Notes: generated by a model from the sequence alone, not told the origin. A stretch of 64,000 nucleotides of DNA from Peptoniphilus_A sp001811425 (GCF_001811425.1 NZ_KV804709.1:62001-126000), one strand, 5' to 3'. Shown: positions 52,068 to 61,780, numbered from the stretch's first letter. Numbers and translations: made by a program.

Positions 52068-52852
52068 TATACCTCCATAGTCTTTACTAATTCTTTTTTC
52101 ATTTTCTCTAAAACTTTCTTTTCTATCCTGGAAACTGTCATTTGTGAAATGTTAAGTTCCTTTGCAATGACAACTTGTGTCTTTTTATTAAAATATCTGT
52201 CTATTAAAACAGTTTTTTCCACTTCATCTAAATTTTCCATGGCTCTTTTGAAAAAGTCATTTGATTCAATTTTGTCGAAATATTTTTCTTCTACTCCAAT
52301 TAGATCTGATAGGTTAACTTCACTTTCGTCTCCTGAATCATAAGTTATGTCAAGAGACTGTGGAGTGTAGACCTTTGATGCTTCCATAGACTCCATAATC
52401 TCTTCTGGAGTTGAATTTAAAAATTCTGCAATCTCATCAATAGTTGGAGTTTTTTGATATTTTTGAGATAGGGTTACAGTTGCATTTGCAATTTTTTTAG
52501 AAAGTTCTTGGATTCTTCTTGGAACTCTAATAGTCCATCCATTGTCCCTAAAATATTTTTTAATTTCTCCAATAATAGTTGGCGTGGCAAAAGAAGAAAA
52601 CTCGAAACCCTTGTCTGGGTCATATCTCTGTATAGCATAGATTAAACCAATAGATGCAACCTGATAAATATCGTCGTAATCTATCCCCCTACCTGTATAT
52701 TTTTTAGATAGGATTTCTGCAATATAGAGGTGCTCTTCTATTAAAATATCTCTTATTTCTTGGTCTTCAGTTTCGTGATATTCTTTGAAAAGTTCCTTTC
52801 TCTCTTCTTTTGTAAGCCTTCTATCTAAATTGTTGTATTCCTTTAAATTCAT
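52067..52852 (-). CDS. SigB/SigF-family RNA polymerase sigma factor
   Basis: Alternative sigma factor of 261 aa. Region 2 includes YDDIYQVASIGLIYAIQRYDPDKGFEFSSFATPTIIGEIKKYFRDN; region 3 KTPTIDEIAEFLNSTPEEI; region 4 VLIDRYFNKKTQVVIAKELNISQMTVSRIEKKVLEKMK. It sits directly after anti-anti-sigma and anti-sigma genes, the order of sigB and spoIIA operons. Whether it serves general stress or another programme is open; no other spo gene is visible here. Confidence 0.92.
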   Translation of the reverse strand: MNLKEYNNLDRRLTKEERKELFKEYHETEDQEIRDILIEEHLYIAEILSKKYTGRGIDYDDIYQVASIGLIYAIQRYDPDKGFEFSSFATPTIIGEIKKYFRDNGWTIRVPRRIQELSKKIANATVTLSQKYQKTPTIDEIAEFLNSTPEEIMESMEASKVYTPQSLDITYDSGDESEVNLSDLIGVEEKYFDKIESNDFFKRAMENLDEVEKTVLIDRYFNKKTQVVIAKELNISQMTVSRIEKKVLEKMKKELVKTMEV

Positions 52853-52861
52853 AACAAATCC

Positions 52862-53212
52862 TTACAATTTTTTTGATAAAATAAATGTATTTTCATTAAA
52901 ATAACATTCGTCTACAAGAGAGTCTATAATCGTTTTTGCGAGGAATAATTTCTCACATGATTCTAGTTTTTCTTCTTCAATTTCACTTACACAAATTTTT
53001 ATATTTTTTTCATCTTCTATTTCAAATACCAAGTCAATATGATCTTCTTCATTTAAATTATGTGCAATGTTTAAACTTTCTGTAACTGCCATTTTTAAGT
53101 CTTCAATCTCTTCAATATTTCTATTTAAAAGATTTAAGATTCCTGATAGCATAAGCCTTACTGTAGAAAAGTATTTTGCATCATTTGGTATTTGATATTT
53201 AAGCCTATCCAT
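52862..53212 (-). CDS. Anti-sigma factor, RsbW/SpoIIAB-like, with degenerate ATP-binding motifs
   Basis: Start taken at ATG 53212 (GGGGG upstream), not the frame opening at 53242. Residues 1-45 align well with RsbW (KYFSTVRLMLSGIL, EIEDLKMAVTES). The GHKL N-box should read Glu-x-x-x-Asn but is ESLNI, with Ile where the Mg2+-binding Asn belongs. The D-x-G and GxGL boxes are missing altogether, and at 116 aa it is 30-45 residues shorter than RsbW or SpoIIAB. It may therefore bind the sigma factor without being a kinase. It lies between anti-anti-sigma and sigma genes. Confidence 0.82.
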   Translation of the reverse strand: MDRLKYQIPNDAKYFSTVRLMLSGILNLLNRNIEEIEDLKMAVTESLNIAHNLNEEDHIDLVFEIEDEKNIKICVSEIEEEKLESCEKLFLAKTIIDSLVDECYFNENTFILSKKL

Positions 53213-53213
53213 A

Positions 53214-53525
53214 CTACCCCCTGATTTCAAACATATCTTCAAGTTTAGTTATCTTAAAGAGCTTTAGTATTGAATTGTTTAGATTTTCAATTACAATTTT
53301 ATGACCGTCTTTTTCTATTTCCTTTAAGATGAAAATAAGTGAACCAAGACCTGTTGAGTCAAGATATTCCAAGTCACTGCAATCAAATAAAATATCTTTT
53401 TTGTCTTTTTCATAAATCTTTAAAGATTTTTCTTTGAATTTTTTTGTATTATATACATCAAGTTCTCCCTTGGGATATAAAACTAAAAATTCATCAGTAT
53501 TTTTTGACTCTAATTTAAATTCCAT
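53214..53525 (-). CDS. Anti-anti-sigma factor, STAS domain (RsbV/SpoIIAA-like)
   Basis: A single STAS domain of 103 aa. The phosphorylatable serine is kept in YLDSTGLGSLIFI. Strand LYPKGELDVYNTKKF is typical. Its kinase would normally be the next gene, which looks inactive. Located 8 bases after gyrA with GGAGG, so it may share the gyrA transcript; the spacing is unusual for a stress module. Confidence 0.9.
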   Translation of the reverse strand: MEFKLESKNTDEFLVLYPKGELDVYNTKKFKEKSLKIYEKDKKDILFDCSDLEYLDSTGLGSLIFILKEIEKDGHKIVIENLNNSILKLFKITKLEDMFEIRG

Positions 53526-53533
53526 AAAGCCTC

Positions 53534-55963
53534 CTAATCTCCAATATAGTTGGCAACAGCTACAACTTTAGCATCTGTCAAGTTCATAAGTTTAACCCCA
53601 GAAGTATTTCTTCCTTGAATTGAAATGTCCTCTGTCAAAATTCTAATAATAATTCCAGAATCTGCAATTATCATTACATCGTCTTCCTTTTCCACTACTG
53701 CAGCAGCAGCTACATCTCCAGTCTTCTTAGTAATTTTATAAGTTAGAAGTCCCTTGCCGCCTCTGTTTTGTGGTCTGTACTTAGCTATTTCAGTTAATTT
53801 TCCAAAACCATTTTCTGATATTACGAGAAGATACTTATCTTCGCAAACTAAATCAGATGAAACTACAATATCATCATCATCTAAATCAATTGACTTGACT
53901 CCCATAGAATTTCTGCCAGATTTTCTAACTTGTTCTTCATTAAATCTTATAGCAAGACCTTTTTTAGTTACAAGAATTACATCTTCCTCATTCTTAGTCA
54001 AATGAACATCAATTAACTTGTCGCCTTCATTTAATTTTATGGCAATTATTCCAGTTTTTCTAATGTTTTTATATTCCTTAAAAGGAGTTCTCTTAATAAG
54101 TCCCTTTTCTGTAACCATTAAGAAATTCATGTCAGGGTCATATTCTTCCACTGGAATTATTGAAGTAACTCTTTCACCTTCTTGAAGATCAAGTAGATTA
54201 ATAATTGCAGTTCCCCTTGAAGTTCTTGAATCTTCTGGAATTTCATAAGCCTTTAACTTAAAGACATTTCCTAAAGATGTGAAGAATAAAATCATATCGT
54301 GAGTTGATGTGACAAAAAGTTCTTTGACAAAGTCTTCGTCTCTCATATTTCCAGAGGAGACTCCTCTGCCGCCTCTCTTTTGTGGCTTATAAGTTCCCTC
54401 GCTCATTCTCTTGATGTAACCAAATTGAGTAAGAGTTATTACGACATCTTCTCTCTTAATAATATCTTCCATTTCGATATCAGTTCTGTCGTGAGAAATT
54501 ACAGTTCTTCTAAGATCACCATACTTTGTTTTTATTTCAAGAAGTTCTTCTTTTATGACATTCATAAGTACATCGTTATTTTCCAAAACTTCTTTAAACC
54601 ATTTTATGTCTGCCTTTAGCTTTTCATATTCGGCTTCAAGTCTTTCTCTTTCAAGTCCTGTAAGTCTTCTGATTCTCATATCCAAAATAGCTTGAGATTG
54701 TGCATCAGATAATTTAAATTCTTGGTAGAACTTTTCCTTTGCTTCATTGTCATCTTTAGATGACCTTACAATTTTTATGATTCTGTCAATATTATCTAGG
54801 GCTATAAAAAGTCCTTCAACTATGTGAGCTCTCTTTTCAGCCTTGTCTAAGTCGAACTTTGTCCTTCTAGTTACAACTTCAACTTGGTGGTCCACATAAT
54901 ATCTTATGATTTCCTTTAAATTTAAAACTTCTGGTCTTCCATTTACTAGGGCAAGATTTATAATTCCAAAAGTTGTTTGCATTTGTGTATTTTTATAGAG
55001 CTTATTTAAAACAACTTCTGCATTGGCATCTCTTTTTAGTTCAACAATTATGTTGATGCCCTTTCTATTTGAAGCATCTGTTATATTTGAAATTCCGTCA
55101 ATTACTTTATTTTTTGCAAGGTCAGCAATTTTCATAATTAGAGCAGATTTATTTACTTGATAAGGAAGTTCTGTAATTACAATTTTTTCACGATTGTTTT
55201 TAAAACTCTTTACTTCTGCAATTGCCCTTACAGTTATTTTTCCTCTGCCAGTTTCATAGGCTTCCTTTATTCCTTCAGTTCCCATAATTTGAGCACCTGT
55301 AGGAAAATCTGGTCCCTTGATTATTTCATTTAATTCAGAAATGGAAATATTGTCGTTGTCAATATAGGCTATAATCCCATCAATGGATTCATTCATATTG
55401 TGGGGAGCCATATTTGTAGCCATACCTACGGCTATACCAGAAGAACCATTTACTAAAAGATTTGGAAATCTAGATGGAAGTATTGTTGGTTCATTTTCGT
55501 TTTCGTCAAAGTTTGGAACAAAGTCAACTGTGTCCTTGTTTATATCTCTTAGCATTTCTTCTGCAAGCTTAGTCATTCTTACTTCTGTATAACGCATAGC
55601 TGCAGCGCCGTCGCCATCAATATTGCCAAAGTTTCCTTGTCCATCAACTAGTGGATATCTTGTGTTAAAATCTTGTGCAAGTCTTACTGTTGCTTCGTAA
55701 ATAGATGAGTCACCATGAGGGTGATACTTACCCATTACATCCCCAACAAGTCTTGCTGACTTTCTGTAAGGTCCACCTGATGCAAGGTTAAGTCCTTGCA
55801 TGCCGTATAAAATTCTTCTGTGAACTGGTTTTAGTCCATCGCGTACATCAGGAAGTGCTCTTGCAACTATTACAGACATTGAATAATCGAGGTAAGAAGA
55901 CCTCATCTTTTTATTAATATCTACATCAAGTATTCCTGATTCTATAAATTTATTTTCAGTCAT
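53534..55963 (-). CDS. gyrA: DNA gyrase subunit A
   Basis: Breakage-reunion subunit, 809 aa. The catalytic Tyr lies in AAAMRYTEVRM. The quinolone region reads HPHGDSSIYEATVRL, with Ser at the key position and Glu four residues on, i.e. the susceptible form. Six beta-pinwheel repeats fill the C-terminal third (GRNTSGVKLMNL near the end), with the GyrA-box-like PQKRGGRGV. The start is preceded by GGGGTGA. 9 bases after gyrB. Confidence 0.97.
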   Translation of the reverse strand: MTENKFIESGILDVDINKKMRSSYLDYSMSVIVARALPDVRDGLKPVHRRILYGMQGLNLASGGPYRKSARLVGDVMGKYHPHGDSSIYEATVRLAQDFNTRYPLVDGQGNFGNIDGDGAAAMRYTEVRMTKLAEEMLRDINKDTVDFVPNFDENENEPTILPSRFPNLLVNGSSGIAVGMATNMAPHNMNESIDGIIAYIDNDNISISELNEIIKGPDFPTGAQIMGTEGIKEAYETGRGKITVRAIAEVKSFKNNREKIVITELPYQVNKSALIMKIADLAKNKVIDGISNITDASNRKGINIIVELKRDANAEVVLNKLYKNTQMQTTFGIINLALVNGRPEVLNLKEIIRYYVDHQVEVVTRRTKFDLDKAEKRAHIVEGLFIALDNIDRIIKIVRSSKDDNEAKEKFYQEFKLSDAQSQAILDMRIRRLTGLERERLEAEYEKLKADIKWFKEVLENNDVLMNVIKEELLEIKTKYGDLRRTVISHDRTDIEMEDIIKREDVVITLTQFGYIKRMSEGTYKPQKRGGRGVSSGNMRDEDFVKELFVTSTHDMILFFTSLGNVFKLKAYEIPEDSRTSRGTAIINLLDLQEGERVTSIIPVEEYDPDMNFLMVTEKGLIKRTPFKEYKNIRKTGIIAIKLNEGDKLIDVHLTKNEEDVILVTKKGLAIRFNEEQVRKSGRNSMGVKSIDLDDDDIVVSSDLVCEDKYLLVISENGFGKLTEIAKYRPQNRGGKGLLTYKITKKTGDVAAAAVVEKEDDVMIIADSGIIIRILTEDISIQGRNTSGVKLMNLTDAKVVAVANYIGD

Positions 55964-55972
55964 CTTTCACCC

Positions 55973-57886
55973 CTATGCATCTATATAATCTGCATAAATT
56001 GCATTTTCTGTTATAAAATCTCTTCTTGGCTCAACATCAGTTCCCATTAAAATTGAGAAAGTGTCATCAGCTTCAGATAAATCATCTATATTTACCTTCA
56101 AAAGAAGTCTGTTGTCTGGGTTCATAGTGGTTTCCCAAAGTTGTTCTGGGTTCATTTCACCAAGACCCTTATATCTCTTAATATTTATCTTTGCGTCCTT
56201 GTATTCTTTAAGGGCAAGTCTAAGTTCCTTTTCATTGTGACAGTATCTAAGGATTTTAGTTCCCTTTTCTATTCCATAAAGTGGAGCTTGAGCAACATAT
56301 ACATGTCCTTCCTCTATGAGAGGCTTCATGTATCTAAAGAAGAAAGTCAAAAGAAGGGTCATAATATGGGCACCGTCCACATCGGCATCGGTCATGATTA
56401 TTATCTTGTCATACCTTAGCTTATTTATGTCAAATTCTTCTCCAATTCCTGTTCCAAAGGCTGTTATCATGGCACGAATTTCAGATGAATTGAGCATTTT
56501 ATCTAGTCTTGCCTTTTCAACATTCATAATCTTTCCTCTTAGGGGAAGTATTGCTTGGTAAGCTGAATCCCTGCCGTCAGTAGCAGAACCACCGGCAGAA
56601 TTACCTTCTACTAGGAATATTTCATTTTTTCCTGGATCATCATTTTGACAGTCTTTAAGTTTGCCAGGAAGAGTCATGGACTCAAGATTATTTTTCTTTC
56701 TAGTTAAGTCTCTTGCCTTTCTAGCAGCTTCTCTTGCTCTTCTTGCTGAAAGAGCCTTGTCTAAAATTTGTTTTCCAACTTTTGGATTTTCTTCCAAGAA
56801 AACTGCCAAGTCTTCAGATAAAACTGAATCGACAATTCCTCTAGTTTCTGAATTTCCAAGTTTTGCCTTAGTTTGTCCTTCAAATTGTGGATCAGTAAGT
56901 TTTACACTTATTACTGCAGAAATTCCTTCTCTAACATCTTCACCAGAAAGATTTTCTTCTTTTTCCTTAATAATATTATTTTTTCTGCCATAATCATTTA
57001 AGGTTCTAGTAAGAGCAGACCTAAAGCCTGAAAGGTGACTTCCACCTTCTTCAGTATTAATATTATTTGCAAAGGAAAGCACAACTTCTGAGTAAGAATC
57101 TGTGTATTGAATTGCAATTTCTACTGCTGTTTCTTCTCTAATTTCATCTATATAAATAATTTCATCGTGAATTGCCTTTTTCTTTTTATTTATAAATTCA
57201 ACAAAGGATTTAATTCCTCCTTCATAGTGGTAAACTTCATTTAATTCTTTTCTCTCGTCAATAAATTCAATTTTAATGCCCTTATTTAGAAAAGCCATCT
57301 CTCTAAATCTTTTAGAGAGAACTTCGTCAGAAAATTCTACAGTTTCAAAGATAGTATCATCTGGCTCAAAATAAATTGTTGTACCAGTATCATCTAATTT
57401 AGTTTCTCCAATTACTTCAAGTTCACTTTTTCTTATGCCCTTGGAAAATTCTTGTCTGTATATTTTTCCATCTCTTTTAACAGTTGCAACTAATTTATTG
57501 GAAAGAGCATTTACTACAGATACACCTACACCGTGAAGTCCACCAGAAACTTTGTAGGCAGAGTTGTCAAATTTTCCTCCTGCGTGAAGAATTGTAAGTA
57601 CAGTTTCTACTGTAGATTTGCCAGTTTGTGGATGTATAGCAACTGGAATACCTGAACCATTATCAGAAATTTCTACACTTCCATTTTTATTAATTTTAAT
57701 TATTATGTGATCGCATATGCCGGCTAAAGCTTCATCTATTGAGTTATCTACAACTTCATAAACTAGATGGTGCAAGCCTCTTGGTCCAGTAGAACCAATA
57801 TACATCCCAGGTCTTTTTCTAACGGGATCTAATCCCTCTAAGACCTGTATGTCCGATGCGTCATAATGTCTTTTGTCCTTTGCCAT
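55973..57886 (-). CDS. gyrB: DNA gyrase subunit B
   Basis: ATPase subunit, 637 aa. GHKL motifs: EVVDNSIDEALAG, DNGSGIPV, GLHGVGVSVVNALS. The TOPRIM domain has EGNSAGGSA and DADVDGAHI. C-terminal GyrB signature YKGLGEMNPEQLWETTMNP. No insertion, as usual in Firmicutes. Follows recF after 13 bases. Confidence 0.97.
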   Translation of the reverse strand: MAKDKRHYDASDIQVLEGLDPVRKRPGMYIGSTGPRGLHHLVYEVVDNSIDEALAGICDHIIIKINKNGSVEISDNGSGIPVAIHPQTGKSTVETVLTILHAGGKFDNSAYKVSGGLHGVGVSVVNALSNKLVATVKRDGKIYRQEFSKGIRKSELEVIGETKLDDTGTTIYFEPDDTIFETVEFSDEVLSKRFREMAFLNKGIKIEFIDERKELNEVYHYEGGIKSFVEFINKKKKAIHDEIIYIDEIREETAVEIAIQYTDSYSEVVLSFANNINTEEGGSHLSGFRSALTRTLNDYGRKNNIIKEKEENLSGEDVREGISAVISVKLTDPQFEGQTKAKLGNSETRGIVDSVLSEDLAVFLEENPKVGKQILDKALSARRAREAARKARDLTRKKNNLESMTLPGKLKDCQNDDPGKNEIFLVEGNSAGGSATDGRDSAYQAILPLRGKIMNVEKARLDKMLNSSEIRAMITAFGTGIGEEFDINKLRYDKIIIMTDADVDGAHIMTLLLTFFFRYMKPLIEEGHVYVAQAPLYGIEKGTKILRYCHNEKELRLALKEYKDAKINIKRYKGLGEMNPEQLWETTMNPDNRLLLKVNIDDLSEADDTFSILMGTDVEPRRDFITENAIYADYIDA

Positions 57887-57899
57887 TTTATCTCCTATT

Positions 57900-58976
57900 C
57901 TAATACATTACTTTACCTTCACTTATTTTATAAAAATTTGCATCAACTGATTTTAAAAAGTCATCAGTTTCTGTAGTAGTAATAAAGGTCTGTAAATCTT
58001 TTAATGAATGTAATAAATACCTACTTCTATTGGAATCAATTTCTGAAAAAACATCATCTAAAAGAAGAAGAGGTTTTATTTTATATAAATCTTTAATTAA
58101 ATCTGCTTCAGCTAATTTTAAACTAAGTACAATGCTTCTCTGTTCACCTTGGGAGCCATAACTCTTAGAAGAAAATTTGTTGATCTTAAAATCTAAATCA
58201 TCTCTGTGAGGACCAATAGTCGTGTATTTTTTTTCTATGTCCTTTGGAAGAGAATCCTTCATTAGTTTTAAATAACTTTCCATAAGTTCTCTTTCATCTA
58301 CTAAAACTGGAACTGTGGAAAGATAGGTTATATTTAAATCATCGCCAGAAATTAATTTATAATGCTCCCTTGCAATTTCATTTAACCTCTTAATGGTTTT
58401 TAACCTCATGATAATGATTTTTGTGCCATTTTTTACCATTTCTCTGTCATACACATCTAAAAGATTTTTATCCATATTCATCTTAAGTAGTCTATTTCTC
58501 TCGAATAAAAGTCTTCTGTACCTATACATATAAAAATCGTAATTTAAATCGATATTTGACAGTAAATCATCTAAAAATTTTCTTCTTTCCTTTGGTGAAT
58601 ATTTTATAATATTGAGATCATCAGGATTAAAGAGGACTACAAACCTTGATTTTCTGTAATCCTTGGTGTTTACTTTTTCATCATTTATAAATAATTTTTT
58701 ATTTTCAAACTTTGAAATTTCAACACGAAAGTCATCTTTATAATCGCCAGTATTAAATCTACTTATTATGCTAGAAGCATTCTCGTCAATATTTATGAGG
58801 TCTTTGTCCTTTGGATTTCTAAAGGAGTTTGCCCTTATAGACATATAAATTGATTCAATTAAATTTGTCTTTCCTGAAGCATTTAAACCATAAAGCACAT
58901 TTATATTTTCACCAGGAATAAAATCTAAACTCTTGTAATTTCTGAAATTAAAAAGTCTTAGATATTTGAGTTTCAT
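57900..58976 (-). CDS. recF: DNA replication and repair protein RecF
   Basis: ABC-ATPase that loads RecA at gaps. Walker A GLNASGKTNL (about residues 30-39), signature SYGSQGEQRSIVLSLKLAEA, Walker B LLLLDDVFSEID. 358 aa is usual. Overlaps rlbA by four bases (ATGA). Order dnaA-dnaN-rlbA-recF-gyrB-gyrA is the Firmicutes origin cluster. Confidence 0.96.
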   Translation of the reverse strand: MKLKYLRLFNFRNYKSLDFIPGENINVLYGLNASGKTNLIESIYMSIRANSFRNPKDKDLINIDENASSIISRFNTGDYKDDFRVEISKFENKKLFINDEKVNTKDYRKSRFVVLFNPDDLNIIKYSPKERRKFLDDLLSNIDLNYDFYMYRYRRLLFERNRLLKMNMDKNLLDVYDREMVKNGTKIIIMRLKTIKRLNEIAREHYKLISGDDLNITYLSTVPVLVDERELMESYLKLMKDSLPKDIEKKYTTIGPHRDDLDFKINKFSSKSYGSQGEQRSIVLSLKLAEADLIKDLYKIKPLLLLDDVFSEIDSNRSRYLLHSLKDLQTFITTTETDDFLKSVDANFYKISEGKVMY

Positions 58977-59185
58977 TTCTCACCAATTACAAATTCATTT
59001 CCTGCAAAGGAAATTTTGTCTCCCTTGTATAATTTTTTTCCTCGTCTAGTTTCTACTTCTCCATTTACTTTAACAAGTCCATCTAAAATCATAGTTTTTG
59101 CAAAGCCACCTGATTCTACAAGTCCTGTAAGTTTTAAGAGAGAATCTAGTTTTATAAATTCAGTGTCTATATTTATAGTTTCCAT
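58973..59185 (-). CDS. rlbA: S4-domain RNA-binding protein RlbA (YaaA)
   Basis: 70 aa S4-like domain with FIKLDSLLKLTGLVESGGFAKTMI and GLVKVNGEVETRRGKKL, the standard pattern of the small protein between dnaN and recF, implicated in ribosome or RNA binding. Starts two bases after dnaN. Confidence 0.92.
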   Translation of the reverse strand: METINIDTEFIKLDSLLKLTGLVESGGFAKTMILDGLVKVNGEVETRRGKKLYKGDKISFAGNEFVIGEK

Positions 59186-59187
59186 CT

Positions 59188-60282
59188 TTACCCCGCAAGT
59201 CTTACTGGAAGTACAAGATATATATAAGTCTCGTCTTCAGCTTCTGTAATTATAAGTGGGTTTACAGAATCTGTGAAATTAAGCACAATATCTTCTGATT
59301 CTAAAATTTTTACTCCATCTAAAACATATCTTGAATTAAAGGCAATATCTAAATTTTCATCATGTTCAGATGTCCTAACTTTTTCAAAAACATCACCAAT
59401 TTCTGAATTACTTTTGATGTTAATATAATTTTCATTTACATTTAATTTTATAAGATTTGCCCTGTCTTCTCTTGCAAGAAGAGAAGCTCTTTCCACTGCA
59501 AGTTGAAATTCTCTCTTAGATACAGTAGTAGAAATTTTATTTTCATCTCTTAAAAGTGCACTGTAGCTAAAGAATTCTCCACTTAAAAGAGTACTATAAA
59601 ATACAGTCTCATCAAATTTAAAGACTATATTATTTCTTGAAATGTTTAAGGCAACATCTATATCGTCATCAATTATTTTTACAAGTTCATTGAGAGACCT
59701 TGATGGAATTATAACTTTATTTTCTATTCCAGTTTCCTTTTCGAGCTTTTGAATTGCCATTCTAAAACCATCTAGTGCCACAAAGTTTATAAAGTTCTTC
59801 TTTATATCCATTAAAACACCTGTAAAGACAATTCTTGATTCGTCAGTTGAAACTGCAAAAGTAGTTTTCTTTACAATATTTTTTAAATCCTTAGCAGATA
59901 TTAGTATCCTTATATCCTCTTCAACCTTTGGAAGATCTGGATACTCATCTGATTTTTGAGTAGAAATATTAAAAATAGAATCACCACATTTTAGGTTCAT
60001 CATATAATTTTCTACGCTTATATTTATAATGTCATTTTCAAGTTTTCTGACAATATCCCCAAAGAGTCTGGAATTTATTACAATTTCTCCTTCTCTTTCA
60101 ACTATGGCATTTAATTTTGTCTCTATACTTATCTCAGTATCCGTTGCCGTAAGTATTAAAGTATTATCCTTAGCTGTAATTTTTATACCTTCAAGAATTT
60201 GCATAGTTGTTCTTTGAGAAATTGCCTTTTGAACTATTGAAATATGTTTTGTCAGTTCTTTTCTGTTAACCTTTATTAGCAT
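59188..60282 (-). CDS. dnaN: DNA polymerase III beta sliding clamp
   Basis: Three clamp domains in 364 aa: the start MLIKVNRKELTKHISIVQKAIS, the central IVFTGVLMDI and ALDGFRMA, and the terminal NPLIITEAEDETYIYLVLPVRL. Preceded by AGGAGG and by the origin unwinding region. Confidence 0.96.
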   Translation of the reverse strand: MLIKVNRKELTKHISIVQKAISQRTTMQILEGIKITAKDNTLILTATDTEISIETKLNAIVEREGEIVINSRLFGDIVRKLENDIINISVENYMMNLKCGDSIFNISTQKSDEYPDLPKVEEDIRILISAKDLKNIVKKTTFAVSTDESRIVFTGVLMDIKKNFINFVALDGFRMAIQKLEKETGIENKVIIPSRSLNELVKIIDDDIDVALNISRNNIVFKFDETVFYSTLLSGEFFSYSALLRDENKISTTVSKREFQLAVERASLLAREDRANLIKLNVNENYINIKSNSEIGDVFEKVRTSEHDENLDIAFNSRYVLDGVKILESEDIVLNFTDSVNPLIITEAEDETYIYLVLPVRLAG

Positions 60283-60300
60283 TTTTTCCTCCTAGAAAGT

Positions 60301-60347
60301 AGTATATTAATTAGTAATAGTAGTAGGGCTTGTGGATTTGTGTATAA
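60301..60347 (-). other. oriC basal unwinding site (DnaA-trios and paired DnaA boxes)
   Basis: Read on the minus strand: TTATACACA (60339-60347) adjoins AAATCCACA (60331-60339), then a GCCC stretch and TAC/TAT triplets (complement of TAGTAG...; 60301-60326) ending just before dnaN. This matches the B. subtilis arrangement of boxes 6/7, GC-rich spacer and DnaA-trios, so DnaA would open the duplex here. Confidence 0.8.
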
Positions 60348-60392
60348 GTCCCTCTAATCCATAAGATAAAATAAAATTTAATATTGATAAAC

Positions 60393-60429
60393 TGTTGATA
60401 AGTTTTTAACTTATTATAAGTTATCAACA
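60393..60429. other. DnaA boxes between dnaA and dnaN
   Basis: TGTTGATAA (60393-60401) and TTATCAACA (60421-60429) are inverted, each one base from consensus, just downstream of the dnaA stop codon and next to the unwinding site. Confidence 0.75.
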
Positions 60430-60430
60430 A

Positions 60431-61780
60431 TTAAGATTTTATTTCTTTTATTAAATTTGTTATCTCAATTTTAAATATAGGATCATCATCTAAATCCTCT
60501 CTTATTTTATCGTAAGCGTGAATTACAGTTGAGTGATCACGACCACCAAATACATCGCCTATTTTTGGAAGACTCAAGTCAGTGAGTTCTCTAGTAATAT
60601 ACATTGCTATTTGCCTTGGATAAGCAATTGCCTTAGTTCTCTTTCTTGAATTTAAATCATCAATTGTAAGCCCATATTTTTTTGCAACTTCAGATTTTAT
60701 AAATTCTGCAGTAATTTGTTTTTTTGCCTTAGTTTCGTAAATATCACGAAGAACAATGGCAGCAGAATCAACTGAAATTTCAGAATCTGTAAGTTTAGAA
60801 TATGCCATTACTCGAGATAGTGCTCCTTCAAGTTCTCTAATATTACTTCTTACATTTTCTGCTATAAAATTCATAACTTCTTGGCTAACTTCAAAACCTT
60901 CTGAGTCTGCTTTTTTTCTCAAAATTGCAATTCTAGTTTCTAAATCAGGAGGTCCAATATCAACTACAAGCCCCCAGGCAAACCTTGAAATTAACCTTTC
61001 TTCAAGACTTTTAATTTCCTTAGGTGGTTTATCAGAAGTAAGTACAATTTGCTTGTTTTGCTCGTGAAGTTCATTAAAAGTATGGAAAAATTCTTCCTGA
61101 GTCCTATCTTTATCGGCAATAAATTGAATATCGTCAATTAAGAGAAGATCAACCTTCCTATACTTATTTCTAAAGTCCTCGTTCTTATTAGTTTGAATTG
61201 AATTAATAAGTTCGTTTGTAAACTGCTCACTTGTAACGTATAAAATTTTTTTAGTAGGATCTTGTTCTAGTACAAAATGTCCAATTGCGTGCATTAAATG
61301 GGTCTTTCCAAGTCCAACACCTCCATATATGAAAAGTGGGTTTGAAAAGGCATTTTGCGGATTTTCATAATTTTCAGAAACTGCAAGTGCTGCTGCATGA
61401 GCAAATTCATTGCTTTTGCCAACTACAAAAGTCTCAAAAGTATATTTTGGGTTGAGCCTTGAGACATTTAAAAATTTCTTATTTATAAGGCCTGCAGGAT
61501 TTGTGTCACTTGCCTCATCTTCTGAAATAATGCTAATATCAAAATCAATTCCTGTAATTTCCTTTAATGCATCGCCAACTAAATCGAAATGTCTCTTGTT
61601 ATTGGCAAGATAATCTCTTATAAAGGGTGATGGAACTGTAATTACAATTTTTTTATTGTCGTAGTCAATTGATTTTGGAAGCATTCTTGAAAACCAAGTG
61701 GAATATGTAACTTGAGACATAGATTTTTTTTCAAGTTCTTTTAAGAAAGATTCCCACATAGTGGAAAGTTCTTTGTCCAT
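60431..61780 (-). CDS. dnaA: Chromosomal replication initiator DnaA
   Basis: 449 aa. N-terminal domain 1-85, then AAA+ with Walker A GGVGLGKTHLMHAIG (about 150-164), Walker B LLLIDDIQFI and sensor ERLISRFAWGL. The DNA-binding C-terminus has YPRQIAMYITRELTDLSLPKIG and the signature GGRDHSTVIHAYDKI. GAGGAGG precedes the ATG. DnaA boxes flank it on both sides, allowing autoregulation. Confidence 0.98.
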   Translation of the reverse strand: MDKELSTMWESFLKELEKKSMSQVTYSTWFSRMLPKSIDYDNKKIVITVPSPFIRDYLANNKRHFDLVGDALKEITGIDFDISIISEDEASDTNPAGLINKKFLNVSRLNPKYTFETFVVGKSNEFAHAAALAVSENYENPQNAFSNPLFIYGGVGLGKTHLMHAIGHFVLEQDPTKKILYVTSEQFTNELINSIQTNKNEDFRNKYRKVDLLLIDDIQFIADKDRTQEEFFHTFNELHEQNKQIVLTSDKPPKEIKSLEERLISRFAWGLVVDIGPPDLETRIAILRKKADSEGFEVSQEVMNFIAENVRSNIRELEGALSRVMAYSKLTDSEISVDSAAIVLRDIYETKAKKQITAEFIKSEVAKKYGLTIDDLNSRKRTKAIAYPRQIAMYITRELTDLSLPKIGDVFGGRDHSTVIHAYDKIREDLDDDPIFKIEITNLIKEIKS

